DNA of 64,000 nucleotides from CAVUAF01 sp963739375 (GTDB taxonomy: Bacteria; Acidobacteriota; Terriglobia; Terriglobales; Acidobacteriaceae), in NCBI GenBank assembly GCA_963739375.1, contig CAVUAF010000018.1, forward strand, positions 124,001 to 188,000, read 5' to 3'. The notes under the pieces were generated by a model. That model had not been told where the DNA came from. It saw only the letters and a program-made list of their open reading frames with translations, and made no database searches. This document shows, piece after piece, positions 17,143 through 25,955 of this stretch. Position 1 is the first letter of the stretch. Each line of letters begins with the position of its first letter. The translations under genes were made by a program, and so were the position numbers.

Positions 17143-17473
17143 CGGTGCAGGAGTATAAGCACAACTCGAGGCGTGTGCCAATGGCATTTTTCGGGGGCGC
17201 ACAGCACGTGGTTGTCATACCAAGACGTCTCCACGGCCCGCCAGGTGACCCGCCAGCGTCGGGCGAGAATGAATTCATAACAACGGCGCGCTGCCCAGGC
17301 CGCGCACGAGAAGCTATCAGGACAAGCCAGCCCTTGCAACGGCAAGTTGATGGTGCAGCAGCAAGAGCTTAATGTGCCAGAGCGAGGAACCGTCTGAGAA
17401 GTCCAAACCGCCGTCTCGAGTGTCGGTTACAAATCGGGACACGGATTAACCCGGGGCGCAAGACGCTTCCGAT

Positions 17474-17965
17474 ATGAAGACCCGTAATGCATCCCGCCGC
17501 GACTTTCTCAGGCTAGCAGCGCTGTCGGCCGGTGCTTGGGGCGGAGGCTTCTCCGCTGCAGCGCGGCGGAGCGCAGGCAACAGCATCTCGGTGGTGACCG
17601 AGCGCACGGACCCAGTTACATCCGCGGCGCCTCCTGGCCGGTTTGTTCCTGGCCAACCGCTGGAGTTCTTGCTCTTGATCGAGAAATCGCCGCAGCCGAT
17701 CACGGTGCGTTTGTGGTATCGGCACGTGAATCAGGCAGAGCGTTATCAGGTGACAGAGATAAAGCCGCAGGATCGTGAGTATCGAGTGGCTATTCCCGGG
17801 AGTTATACCGCCTCGAACTATCCACTGCAATATTACTTCGAGCTAAAGCAGGGACTGGAGAAGGCCTGGCTCTACCCCGGATTTGCGCCGGAGCTGGCCC
17901 ACCAGCCCGATTTCGTCGTTCACCCCGTTGCCCCAGACGTCGCGACGGCTGGTGAGGGCGAATGA
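17474..17965 (+). pseudogene. Tat-signal protein, probably an internal-deletion remnant
   Basis: 163 residues. The N-terminus is a clear twin-arginine signal (ASRRDFLRLAALSAGAWGGG), followed by SISVVTERTDPVT, which reads like the beginning of a large exported glycan-active protein. Then, from about residue 55, the sequence jumps to a C-terminal-type beta domain (LEFLLLIEKSPQPITVRLWY ... YPLQYYFELK ... QPDFVVHP). The middle expected of a several-hundred-residue enzyme is missing, though the frame is kept. It may still be made as a short secreted beta-domain protein. Its stop overlaps the start of the next open frame (ATGA). Confidence 0.5.
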
Positions 17966-18065
17966 CCTCGCTGCCCGCGGTCGCCCAGAGCGCCAGACGC
18001 CGGATTGCCCGCCGTTTGCTTCCATTCTTGTGGCTGCTCTATGTGATTGCTTTCCTGGACCGCGG
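17962..18065 (+). pseudogene. N-terminal stub of an MFS transporter
   Basis: The ATG overlaps the preceding stop (ATGA). The 34 residues MTSLPAVAQSARRRIARRLL-PFLWLLYVIAFLDR form the cytoplasmic N-terminus and first helix of a major-facilitator (anion:cation symporter type) permease. After LDR, where the family continues with VNVGFA-like residues, homology stops abruptly and another frame carries a dehydratase. The transporter gene has been cut by a deletion. Confidence 0.7.
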
Positions 18066-19001
18066 CAGACCCCGAGATTGGTGGACGCCCTGCCCAATGG
18101 CCCGAAGAATTTTGCTACCGTCCAGGTGTTCCTTGCGGGCGCGGTTCCCGAAGTCATGCTGCATCTGCGGCGCGCCGGACTTATCGATACCCGCGCTCTG
18201 ACCGTCTCCGGAGAGAAGCTGGATGTGAATCTTGACTGGTGGCAAGACTGTGAGCGACGGCATCAACTTCGAGCGGCATTGCAACGCCAGGATGGGGTTG
18301 ACCCGGAGGATGTAATCATGGGCCCCGACCGGGCCAGGTCACGGGGACTCACCCCCACTCTGTGTTTCCCGGTTGGGAATATTGCTCCAGCGGGTTCCGT
18401 TATCAAGAGCACGGCTATTGATCCCAGCGTCGTTGGCGAACATGGAGTGTATCGAAAACGCGGCCCGGCCAGGGTATATGTCTCCGAGCGTTCTGCTGTC
18501 CGTGCGCTCAAGAACCACGAAGTGCGCGAAGGCGACGTGATGGTCCTTATCTGCGGGGGGCCCATGGGTTCGGGCATGCAGGAGGTTTATCAAGTGACTT
18601 CCGCACTCCGACACCTGCCGTTCGGCAAGCATGTGGCGGTGATTACGGATGCCCGCTTCAGCGGTATTTCGGCGGGCGCCTGCATTGGCCACGTCTCACC
18701 GGAAGCGCTGGCGGGCGGAGCCATTGGAAAAATACGAGACGGCGATCTGATTGAGATCGTTGTCGATCGCGTGGCGCTGGAGGCAACCATCAATTTCGTC
18801 GGCGAACACGGCGAAGTGTTCGATTCCGCAGAGGGAGCCCGCCGCCTTTCTCTTCGCGAGCCTCGTGACGACCTGGCTGCTGACCCATCCCTGCCGGCAG
18901 ATACCCGCCTTTGGGCTGCGCTGGTGCAGCGCAGCGGCGGCGTTTGGGCCGGGTGTATCTATGATGTTGAGGCGATCATCAGCGCTGTCAATGGAAAGTA
19001 G
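18066..19001 (+). pseudogene. C-terminal half of an IlvD/Edd dehydratase (YjhG/YagF, xylonate dehydratase type)
   Basis: From PRLVDALPNGPKNFATVQVF onward, about 310 residues match the C-terminal half of YjhG/YagF dehydratases: GLTPTLCFPVGNIAPAG, VIKSTAIDPSVVGE, GDVMVLICGGPMGSGMQEVY, ITDARFSGISAGACIGHVSP. These enzymes dehydrate sugar acids such as D-xylonate with an Fe-S cluster. The N-terminal half with its cluster cysteines is absent; it is replaced by the MFS stub in another frame, so no active enzyme can be made. The junction lies at about 18060-18078. Confidence 0.8.
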
Positions 19002-19048
19002 AGCGCACGAGGCCGGCGGCGTCGCTGCCAGGAACCTGGAGGTTGCGC

Positions 19049-21190
19049 ATGAGAGCAGTCGGCGTTGAAGACAGAACGAAACTCAACCCCTGCCGAATCG
19101 GGACGGTCCTGTATCTCGGGCTCACGCTCTGCACCATGGCCAGTCCGGCGGGCGCTCAGGCCACCCCCTGGAGTGCGCCCGTGCGTGGATCCTGGGTCCA
19201 GACCGGACCGGCGGCCGAGGGCGACGTGGTGCTGGCGGCAAAAGGAAGCGCCAGTGAGATCGTCGTCGGCAGTGATGAGAGCTCGGCCGTGCGCCAGGCC
19301 GCGGAGTTTCTGGCGGGCGACATCGAGAAGATCAGCGGCTATCGGCCTCCCCGTGCAGGCCCCGAGCGGCGATCGGACCAGCCTCCGGCTGGTGACTCTG
19401 GGCCATGGCGAGTTGCCGCCGGAGCTCGATGCCGGCGCCCTGCAAGGCCAATGGGAGAGCTACCGCATCGTTACCGTCGGCCGTACGGTCTGGCTGGTTG
19501 GGTCAAATCCACGCGGAACGGCCTTCGCCGCCTATGCGCTCTCCGAGCGGCTGGGAATCGATCCTCTTTACTTGTGGACTGGATACGCTCCTGAACATCA
19601 CGATCCCCTGGTGCTGAAGCGCACGCGCTTCGCCGCCCCACCGCCCACCTTTCGCTATCGCGGTTTCTTCCACGACGATGAGGACATCCTGCCGCGGCCC
19701 TTCGACGAGCGCGGCTATCCCTTACAGACCGGCGACGTTCCGCTCGACTGGTACAAGAGATTTTTCGAGACCGCGCTGCGTCTGCGCATGAATATGGTCG
19801 CTCCTTATGTCCGCGTGCACCGCCGCTACGAAGTGCAGAAGCTGGCCAGCGACTGGGGGCTCTACTACACCTCCCACCACTATGACATCCTGGTTTCGAA
19901 CCCGTTCGGCCTGGTGCGCTTCAACCTGGCGACCGAGCGAGGCGTGCGGCCGGAGTGGAACTGGTTCACCAACCGCGAGGGCATGCTCAAGTATTGGCGC
20001 GCCGGCGTGTTGGAAAACCGCGACCTCGACGTGATCTGGCCGGTGGGCATGCGCGGGACCGAGGACCGTCCTTTCACTTTCCCACCAGGGACCACGGATG
20101 ACGCGAAAGCCCAAACCTTCCGCGAGGTCATCAGCGCCCAGGTGGACATGGTCCACGAGTTGCTCCCCAAGGACAAGACGCCGCTCTGCCACTTCACCAT
20201 GTATGCGGAGATGCTGGACCAGTACCGGCGCAATCCGGCGGCCTTCGATTTGCCGGCCGACGTCATCATCGTGTGGCCGGATGATAACGACGGCCACATG
20301 CGCGCCCTGCCCACCGAGCCAGGGCGCTGGAAGCATGGCGTTTACTACCACCTGGCGTATTTAGGGGGGCGGCTGACCAAGCAGGTCACCCACATCGTCG
20401 CCCCGGCGACCATCGCGGACCAATTCGAGAAGATGGTGAAGGCCGGCGCCACCGAGTACCTGCTGGTCAACGTCTCCGAGTTGCGCGAGTACGTGATGGG
20501 CGCCCGCATGATTGCAGACATCGCCTGGAACGCTCCCGCGATTTACGCCGCGCCCGATCCGGCCGCTCGCTACATTCTTGGTGGACGCGCGAGTATTTTG
20601 GCGTTCCGGCACCCGACCGGGAAAACGCGGTACCGGCCGGCCAAGCGGCCTACGCACAATACTTCTCACTGCTCGACACGCCCGACAAGCTCTGGCTGGG
20701 GGAGGACGCGATTGACGAGCTGCTCGACCGGCTGTATCACAAGGTCGCAGGCGAGCCGTTCCCACCGTTCAACGCCGACACGCTGGCGTTGCTGCAAGCC
20801 CGCAGCCCGCGGCTTGACGCTGCGCTCGCGGCGGAAGCGGGCGCGGAAAGCGCAATGACATTGGCGCAGCAGCGCTTCTTCCACGAAGACGTTGCTCTGG
20901 GCCTGCTCGTGGACCAGCGACAAACGCAGGCGGCGCTCAAGTTGGAAGCAGCGCTCGCGGCTCCGGACACGGCGCAAATGTGGCGGCTCGTCCTGCAGGC
21001 CCGGGTTCCGCTGGAGCAACTCGAGGTCGAGCTCCTGCGGGCCGAGTATCCTCCGTTCGACCACTGGTACCGTGAGACATGGATTCGCGCGGAGTTGCGC
21101 CGCTTCAACCCCCATCGCTCCTACCGCCAGCTCCGCGCTTTCATCGCCAGCGAAGGACACGGGCGCCTCGCGCACGAGCCGCAGCCGTAG
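19049..21190 (+). pseudogene. GH115-type alpha-glucuronidase, two frameshifts
   Basis: The gene starts at an ATG with GGAGG 7 bases upstream and encodes a signal peptide (IGTVLYLGLTLCTMASPAGAQ). About 710 residues fit glycoside hydrolase family 115 (SNPRGTAFAAYALSERLGID, YRGFFHDDEDILPR, VWPDDNDGHMR). The frame changes near 19347 (after DIEKISGY) and returns near 20578 (after RYIL, continuing WWTREYFGVPAPDRE). Each is a single-base shift. Members remove 4-O-methyl-glucuronic acid from xylan side chains. With both shifts the protein would not be made whole; either the gene is decaying or the assembly has errors here. Confidence 0.75.
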
Positions 21191-21255
21191 CCGCGTGAAG
21201 CAGTGCCCTTACACGTGTTCTGCAACGGAGTTCGGCGACGAGGAGCAGGTCTGAA

Positions 21256-21394
21256 CGACTGTGGATAAAATTGTAGATAGTCTCTGCATCGCATCGGCAA
21301 GAGGAAGCCCAATATTGGCGCGGCTTTTCAGGATAGCGCACCTGCGCAACAGCAGAGGGTCATGAACATGGGGTGCGCAACAGCTTGAAAACAT
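21256..21394 (+). repeat. Degenerate ~140-bp repeat beside tRNA-Pro fragment (copy A)
   Basis: This stretch aligns with 60094-60228 just before the complete tRNA-Pro. Shared blocks are gataaaa-tgt-gatagtc-ctgc, cccaata-tggcgcggctt, ctgcg-aacagcag-g-tcatga and cttgaaaacattgg. At its outer end tgtggataaaattgtagat (21260-21278) recurs inverted at 21562-21580 on the other side of the tRNA fragment. It looks like an element end with integrase or accessory-factor sites. Confidence 0.7.
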
Positions 21395-21441
21395 TGGTCG
21401 GGGCGACAGGATTTGAACCTGTGACCCCCTGCGCCCAAGGC
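21395..21441 (-). repeat. tRNA-Pro 3' fragment (att-like copy 2)
   Basis: An exact copy of the last 47 bases of the tRNA-Pro at 60229-60304, in the same orientation, without the 5' half. The identity extends beyond CCA into the shared flank at 21256-21394. The gene-free region 21191-21585 contains nothing else but this repeat complex. Confidence 0.85.
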
Positions 21442-21708
21442 GGAATTCTAACCCTATTGAAATCTACTGAAATGTGGAGTCCGCAACTGATTGGCGATGA
21501 ACGGTTTGCCTTGCGGTCGTTGAACGGTGATGAATCGTGCGGTTCTACGATGCTTCGACCATCTACAATTTTATCTACAGTCGGATGGGGTGAACCCCTC
21601 CACTGAGACAGTTTGCATGTCTACACCTGCCGTCGGATTTTTGAAGTGAACCCACACGTGAAACAAAGCCCCTTGCTACAGGTTGCAACACCAGCTCGTC
21701 CCTCCAAC

Positions 21709-22680
21709 TCATCTCGCTGATTCTCCAGCAGGGATGGGGTCTGGGGGAAGGGACGGCGCTTGAGTCCCTTCCCCCAGCAGCCCTGTCGAAGATTGATCGT
21801 CGTTTCTGGCAAAGAACCTCACTGTCGCACTGGTTGATGCTTCGACGCGGTCGCTCTGCTGCTCGAACTCCTCGGGCGAGCAATAGCCCAGCGCCGAGTG
21901 CAGCCGCTTCTGGTTGTAATAGCGTTCGATGAACTCCTCGATGTGCTCGCGCAGATCGTCGAGATCCGCGTACTCCGTCGCGTAAATCTCTTCGCGTTTG
22001 AGCGTCTTGAAAAAGCTCTCGCAGCTCGCGTTGTCGTACGGGTTCGCTGGCCGGCTCATGCTCGGAACCATTGCGTGCTGCTGCAGGATCGCCACGTATT
22101 CCGCCGAGGCGTACTGTACGCCGCGGTCGGAGTGATGCACCAGCCCGGGCAGCGGCCGGCGAGCCGCGATGGCCTGTTGCAACGCCTCGGTCGCCAAACG
22201 GCTGGCGAGCGTGCGGTCCAGCTTCCAGCCGACGACCTTGCGCGAGAAGGCGTCCAAGATCACCGCCAGGTAAACGAACTCGGACCGCAGGCGAATGTAT
22301 GTGATGTCAGACACCCAGAGCTGATCGATCCCGGTCAACGTCATGCGCCGCGCCAGGTTCAGATAGATCTCCAGCGCGTGGTTGGAATCGGTGGTCGTGA
22401 CGAATGCCTTCGGCTGGACCGCCAGCAGGTTGTCCTCACGCATCATGCGCCAGACTCTCTTGTGGTTCACGAGCATCCCGCGGCGTCGGAGCTCGGCCGC
22501 TACTCGCCGATAGCCATAACGCCGCCGGTGCTCCAGTGCGATCCGCTGAATCACCGACCGCACCTCGACGTCTTCCTCTCCCGGGGCCCGCTCCTGCAGC
22601 GATCGGTAGAACCCGGCGCGGCTGACCCGCGCCAGTTCGCACATCCGCTCGACACTCAGGCCGCCTTGCATCGGCATCAC
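21709..22680 (-). CDS. IS3-family transposase OrfB (DDE integrase domain)
   Basis: A 323-residue protein with an HTH_21-like start, then the rve integrase core. The three catalytic acids are visible: Asp in WVSDITYI, Asp in HHSDRGVQYAS, and Glu in ESFFKTLKREEI. HSALGYCSPEEFE near the end is typical of the family. The GTG start overlaps the stop of orfA; in this family OrfB is usually made as an OrfAB fusion by a -1 frameshift. The reading frames are intact, so the element may be active. The last 40 residues after the core are unusually long. Confidence 0.92.
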   Translation of the reverse strand: MMPMQGGLSVERMCELARVSRAGFYRSLQERAPGEEDVEVRSVIQRIALEHRRRYGYRRVAAELRRRGMLVNHKRVWRMMREDNLLAVQPKAFVTTTDSNHALEIYLNLARRMTLTGIDQLWVSDITYIRLRSEFVYLAVILDAFSRKVVGWKLDRTLASRLATEALQQAIAARRPLPGLVHHSDRGVQYASAEYVAILQQHAMVPSMSRPANPYDNASCESFFKTLKREEIYATEYADLDDLREHIEEFIERYYNQKRLHSALGYCSPEEFEQQSDRVEASTSATVRFFARNDDQSSTGLLGEGTQAPSLPPDPIPAGESAR

Positions 22681-23018
22681 TTCCCGGATCTGGTCGTAGA
22701 TGCCGTCTCGCCAGAGCCGCTGTTGCCCTGGCGCCGAGCTTTGATTTTTTGCAAGGCACCTTTGAAAAAATCCACCTCCAGGGTCTTCTCCGCCAGCACG
22801 CGCTTCAGATCGCGCACCTGCTTGCGCAGTTCTCGTATCGGGGAGTCGGCGGCTCCACCTTCGATGGCCCTCAGGTGGTTCTTCCAGTGGTAGAGCACCG
22901 TGCGGTGAATGCCCAGCTCTTCCGCCAGTGCAGAGACGCTCTCGCAGTTCTTCATCCGCTCCAGCGCCATCCGCTGGAACGCTCTCGGGTACTTGTTGAC
23001 CCGCTTCTTCGTGCCCAC
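22677..23018 (-). CDS. IS3-family transposase OrfA (HTH_Tnp_1)
   Basis: A 113-residue DNA-binding protein with the helix-turn-helix region FQRMALERMKNCESVSALAE ... HRTVLYHWK and a leucine-zipper-like stretch (IRELRKQVRDLKRVLAEKTLEVDFF). The GTG at 23018 has AGAGG about 7 bases upstream. The A6 run in GCAAAAAATC near the end is a possible slippage site for making the OrfAB fusion. Confidence 0.9.
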   Translation of the reverse strand: MGTKKRVNKYPRAFQRMALERMKNCESVSALAEELGIHRTVLYHWKNHLRAIEGGAADSPIRELRKQVRDLKRVLAEKTLEVDFFKGALQKIKARRQGNSGSGETASTTRSGK

Positions 23019-23199
23019 TCGCAGCCTCTTTCTCGGCTGGGTGTCGTCACCGCGTGTGTCTCATTTTAGGGGGTCAGTCCACGGAGGAAGCTGTTGACTC
23101 GGACCAAGGTTGATCTCGCCGAAAGCGATGATGAAGCCGCGCTGCTCCAGCAGGCGCAGAAATACCGCTGGTCCTCAAACCTCGCGCCGTAGCTTAAGC

Positions 23200-23222
23200 C
23201 CAGACGAGCAACGCTCGTCTGG
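23200..23222. other. Perfect short hairpin
   Basis: CCAGACGAGC (23200-23209) pairs perfectly with 23213-23222 around a 3-base loop. No T-run follows on either strand. It lies in 23086-23250, where I see no gene; it may be a REP-like element or a cruciform. Confidence 0.5.
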
Positions 23223-23250
23223 GGCACCCCCACGGCGTGGCGGATCGAGC

Positions 23251-23485
23251 TTACGTGGGCCACCCGCCGACAGCTACCAGCGTGCGCCAGCGGGACAGAC
23301 GAACTGCGGCGATGACCGCAGAGACCGTCGCCAGAACCAAACACTCCGATGAGGGTTTGGATTCCGTATTGATCCAGGAGCCGCTCACCCCATTGCGCCG
23401 GAACCAGATAGATCAGCCACCACAGTCCTACGACGAACACGCCTGTTCGGGCTGCGGTGTTGATCGCTGAACGTGAAGCAATCAT
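23251..23485 (-). pseudogene. Small membrane protein, frameshifted
   Basis: From the ATG at 23485 the frame reads MIASRSAINTAARTGVFVVG-LWWLIYLVPAQWG..., a membrane helix, then QTLIGV. At about 23345 a second hydrophobic helix (LVLATVSAVIAAVRL) continues in the next frame and ends at 23251. A single-base shift would restore a protein of about 78 residues with two membrane helices. No family is recognised. It follows the next membrane-protein gene by 15 bases on the same strand. Confidence 0.45.
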
Positions 23486-23500
23486 GCAGTTGCTTTTGGC

Positions 23501-23812
23501 TCAAGGGACAGTGCCGGGGCTTTGTCCCTTCTTGCGAAGGTACCTGATGGCCCGCAGCAGGGCGTACCAGAACAGGATATATACGCCAAGATTTGCGGCC
23601 ATTGCCCAGAAGCCGAACATAGGCGCTCCATGTCCCGTGTGAACACCCTCCGGGTATGCGAGTCCGGCAATCAACCCGCCTGGCAGTGTCAGTACATCTA
23701 TGATGACATCTCTCGTCTCACTGTAAGGCAGACGGCCACCCACCACGCCGATCAGCGACGACGTTGCGATTCCGAATGCTAGCGAAAAAAGGAATGGCCT
23801 CTTCAAGATCAT
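23501..23812 (-). CDS. Small membrane protein of unknown function
   Basis: 103 residues with about three hydrophobic segments (FLFSLAFGIATSSLIGVVGG, LTLPGGLIAGLAY, MAANLGVYILFWYALLRAIR) and a basic C-terminus (YLRKKGQSPG). The ATG overlaps the stop of the preceding small gene (ATGA), pointing to translational coupling. No family recognised. Confidence 0.55.
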   Translation of the reverse strand: MILKRPFLFSLAFGIATSSLIGVVGGRLPYSETRDVIIDVLTLPGGLIAGLAYPEGVHTGHGAPMFGFWAMAANLGVYILFWYALLRAIRYLRKKGQSPGTVP

Positions 23813-24057
23813 CTCGGTTCGTCCTTCTTCTTTTCAGAAGACGGTAGCGGCGTAGTCGCCTCTTTCAACGCTTGCTGTCCAAACGTCTGTCCAAAGGCAT
23901 CCCGCGCAGCCGGCGCAGCACATGACATTTGTGCTGCGGGGACGACAATGCGATGGAACACGAAGCCGTCCTCATCTACGCAAGCAACCGGGGACGGCAA
24001 CGCGCGATAACATTGCACGAGACGCAACAGCGAGCTCGGCGGCTTGTTTAACAGCAA
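23809..24057 (-). CDS. Small hypothetical protein
   Basis: An 82-residue frame (LLLNKPPSSLLRLVQCYRAL ... HRIVVPAAQMSCAAPAARDAFG) ending in a charged tail. Only a TTG start is available and no ribosome site is clear; it may instead be the C-terminal remnant of a longer gene. It lies 24 bases after aldA and overlaps the next membrane-protein gene by 4 bases. Confidence 0.35.
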   Translation of the reverse strand: MLLNKPPSSLLRLVQCYRALPSPVACVDEDGFVFHRIVVPAAQMSCAAPAARDAFGQTFGQQALKEATTPLPSSEKKKDEPR

Positions 24058-24081
24058 GTTGACCGATTCATGGAGAAGCTG

Positions 24082-25560
24082 CTACTTCTTCTGCCGGTTG
24101 TACTGGAGGTAGACAACGTGCGTTTGCAGATACTCCTCCAGACCGTGCTTACCGTCGGCGCCTCCGATGCCGGATTTCCGCCACCCGGCGTGAAAGCCCT
24201 GCATGGCTTCGAAGTTTTCGCGATTGATGTAGGTCTCGCCGAACTTGATCTCGTTGCAGGCGCGCATGGCGATGTCCAGGTTCTGTGTGTAGATGGATGA
24301 GGTCAGCCCGTACTCGCAGTCGTTGGCCCACGCGATCGCCTGGTCGAGATCCTCGAAGGTGGTGATGGGCAGGACGGGACCGAAGACTTCCTTCTGCATG
24401 ATGGCCGACTTCTGCTGGCAGTGCGTCAGCACAGTCGGCGGGTAGTAATAGCCGACGCGGCCCTCGTACTTCCTGCCGCCCGTTATCAGTTGCGCGCCGT
24501 CCTTCACCGCCTGTTCCACGGCTGCATGCACGTCCTCCATCTGGCGCTTGCTGACCATGGGCCCCATTTCAACTCCGGGCTCGAAGGGATCGCCGACCCT
24601 GGTCGCCTTCATGGCTTCGGTCATCTTGCGGACGAATGGCTCCGCAACCGACTCGTGGACGTACACGCGCTCCGCGCAGTTGCAAACCTGCCCGCTGTTG
24701 ATGATGCGGGATGCGCGGATGGCATTCACCGCCAAATCGAGGTCGGCGTCCTGCATCACGATGGCAGGGGCCTTGCCCCCGAGCTCGAGCGACACCTGGG
24801 TCACGTTCGCCGCCGCTGCGCGCATCACGGCGACGCCTGCATCCACACTGCCGGTGAGGCTGACCATTCCCACCTTTGGGTGTCCCGCCAGGGTGCTGCC
24901 GACCACGGAACCCGACCCGGAGACCAGGTTGAAAACACCCTTCGGCAGGGAAGACTCGGCCACAATCTTGGCAAATTCGAAGGCATTGTTTGGGGTCTCG
25001 CTGCTGGGCTTGATCACAATGGTGTTGCCGGTGACCAGCGCCGGTCCCATCTTCCTGACGATGAGGAAGAACGGGAAGTTCCAGGGCAGAATGCCGCCAA
25101 TCACGCCGATCGGGGCCTTGAAGAGAAATATGTTCTCGTTCGGGCGGTCACTCTGGATGATCTCGCCTTCGTAGCGCCGTGCGAACTCGGCCATATAATC
25201 CAGGTAATCCGCGGAGAAGCTGACCTCCACTTGGGCCAGAGACAGGATTTTGCCCTGCTCCTCGGAGATGACGCGAGCCAGCGCATCCTTCTTCTGCCGA
25301 ACTGCCTGCGCAATCTCGCGCAGGTGACCGGCGCGCGCGATGGCCGGCAGTTTGGCCCAGGACTTCTGCGCGCGCTCCGCTACCAGGACGGCGGCGTTCA
25401 CGTCGCTGGCCGCTCCATTGGGGACCTCCGAGATCACTTCCTCGGTCGCGGGGTTGATTACGGGTATCGTGCGATTCGCGGCAGCCGACACGAATTCGCC
25501 ATCGATGAACATCTGGTAGCGCTTGATTGTGGTGGGTGCGGAAGCTTGCGGGGTACTCAT
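24082..25560 (-). CDS. aldA: Lactaldehyde dehydrogenase AldA
   Basis: A 492-residue NAD-dependent aldehyde dehydrogenase very close to the E. coli AldA type: GVIGGILPWNFPFFLIVRKM, TGNTIVIKPSSETPNNAFEF, LELGGKAPAIVM with the general-base Glu, SGQVCNCAERVYV with the catalytic Cys, and near the end FGETYINRENFEAMQGFHAG. AldA oxidises L-lactaldehyde from rhamnose or fucose breakdown to L-lactate; the rhamnose genes nearby support this. The ATG at 25560 (MSTPQ) follows GGAGATAACTTCT. A strong promoter is visible at 25720-25747. A weakly preserved glycosidase remnant and a class II aldolase are divergent from it. Confidence 0.9.
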   Translation of the reverse strand: MSTPQASAPTTIKRYQMFIDGEFVSAAANRTIPVINPATEEVISEVPNGAASDVNAAVLVAERAQKSWAKLPAIARAGHLREIAQAVRQKKDALARVISEEQGKILSLAQVEVSFSADYLDYMAEFARRYEGEIIQSDRPNENIFLFKAPIGVIGGILPWNFPFFLIVRKMGPALVTGNTIVIKPSSETPNNAFEFAKIVAESSLPKGVFNLVSGSGSVVGSTLAGHPKVGMVSLTGSVDAGVAVMRAAAANVTQVSLELGGKAPAIVMQDADLDLAVNAIRASRIINSGQVCNCAERVYVHESVAEPFVRKMTEAMKATRVGDPFEPGVEMGPMVSKRQMEDVHAAVEQAVKDGAQLITGGRKYEGRVGYYYPPTVLTHCQQKSAIMQKEVFGPVLPITTFEDLDQAIAWANDCEYGLTSSIYTQNLDIAMRACNEIKFGETYINRENFEAMQGFHAGWRKSGIGGADGKHGLEEYLQTHVVYLQYNRQKK

Positions 25561-25719
25561 AGAAGTTATCTCCATTGCAGGACGGCGAAGAGGCTTTCGC
25601 GCCCGGCCCGAAGAAAAAACCTGTGCCCAGAGCTTTTGGGACGCCCACGGGTACATCGTTTGCGAACGAGGGGGGCCACACGTCCGCGCACGCGTTGGCA
25701 ACGATTCGGCCGAACGCCG

Positions 25720-25747
25720 ATTATGTTCATTTTTGAATTATTGTCAA
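25720..25747 (-). promoter_or_regulatory. Sigma-70 promoter of aldA
   Basis: On the minus strand TTGACA (25742-25747) is followed after 16 bases by CATAAT (25720-25725), a near-consensus pair inside an unusually A/T-rich patch. It gives a leader of about 150 bases before the aldA ATG. The same 395-base region must also hold the promoter for the divergent frame at 25956. Confidence 0.65.
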
Positions 25748-25955
25748 CGTCCTTGAGCGGGCCATGACCGCGTTTTGGTGCCTCTTGGGGCCGTGTTCCC
25801 ACCCAACGGAAAAGCAGTTGACATTCTCAAGCGCAAATATCATAGATTGACGCTCATTTGTTACGCTTTGTTATCGATTGCGTAAGAGCCAAGTTGCGGC
25901 ACGTGGCTATGCGCCGCCTGGGCTGAGTTGTGCCTCTGGTGGCCTCGAGGTTGCC

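Larger units (their letters stand above)
21586..23081 (-). mobile_element. Complete IS3-family insertion sequence, 1496 bp
   Basis: The ends are imperfect inverted repeats: 21586-21610 (TGGGGTGAACCCC...TGAGACA) and 23057-23081 (TGTCTCATTTTAGGGG...TCCA), sharing TGTCTCA and AGGGG. Both ends are flanked by CGGA (21582-21585 and 23082-23085), a 4-bp target duplication of the size expected for this family. Inside are orfA and orfB in the usual overlapping arrangement. The element landed directly beside the tRNA-fragment repeat complex. Confidence 0.9.

Noticed and set aside
22436..22904. Other frames inside the insertion sequence
   Set aside because: They are shadows of orfA and orfB, which show complete HTH and DDE motifs.
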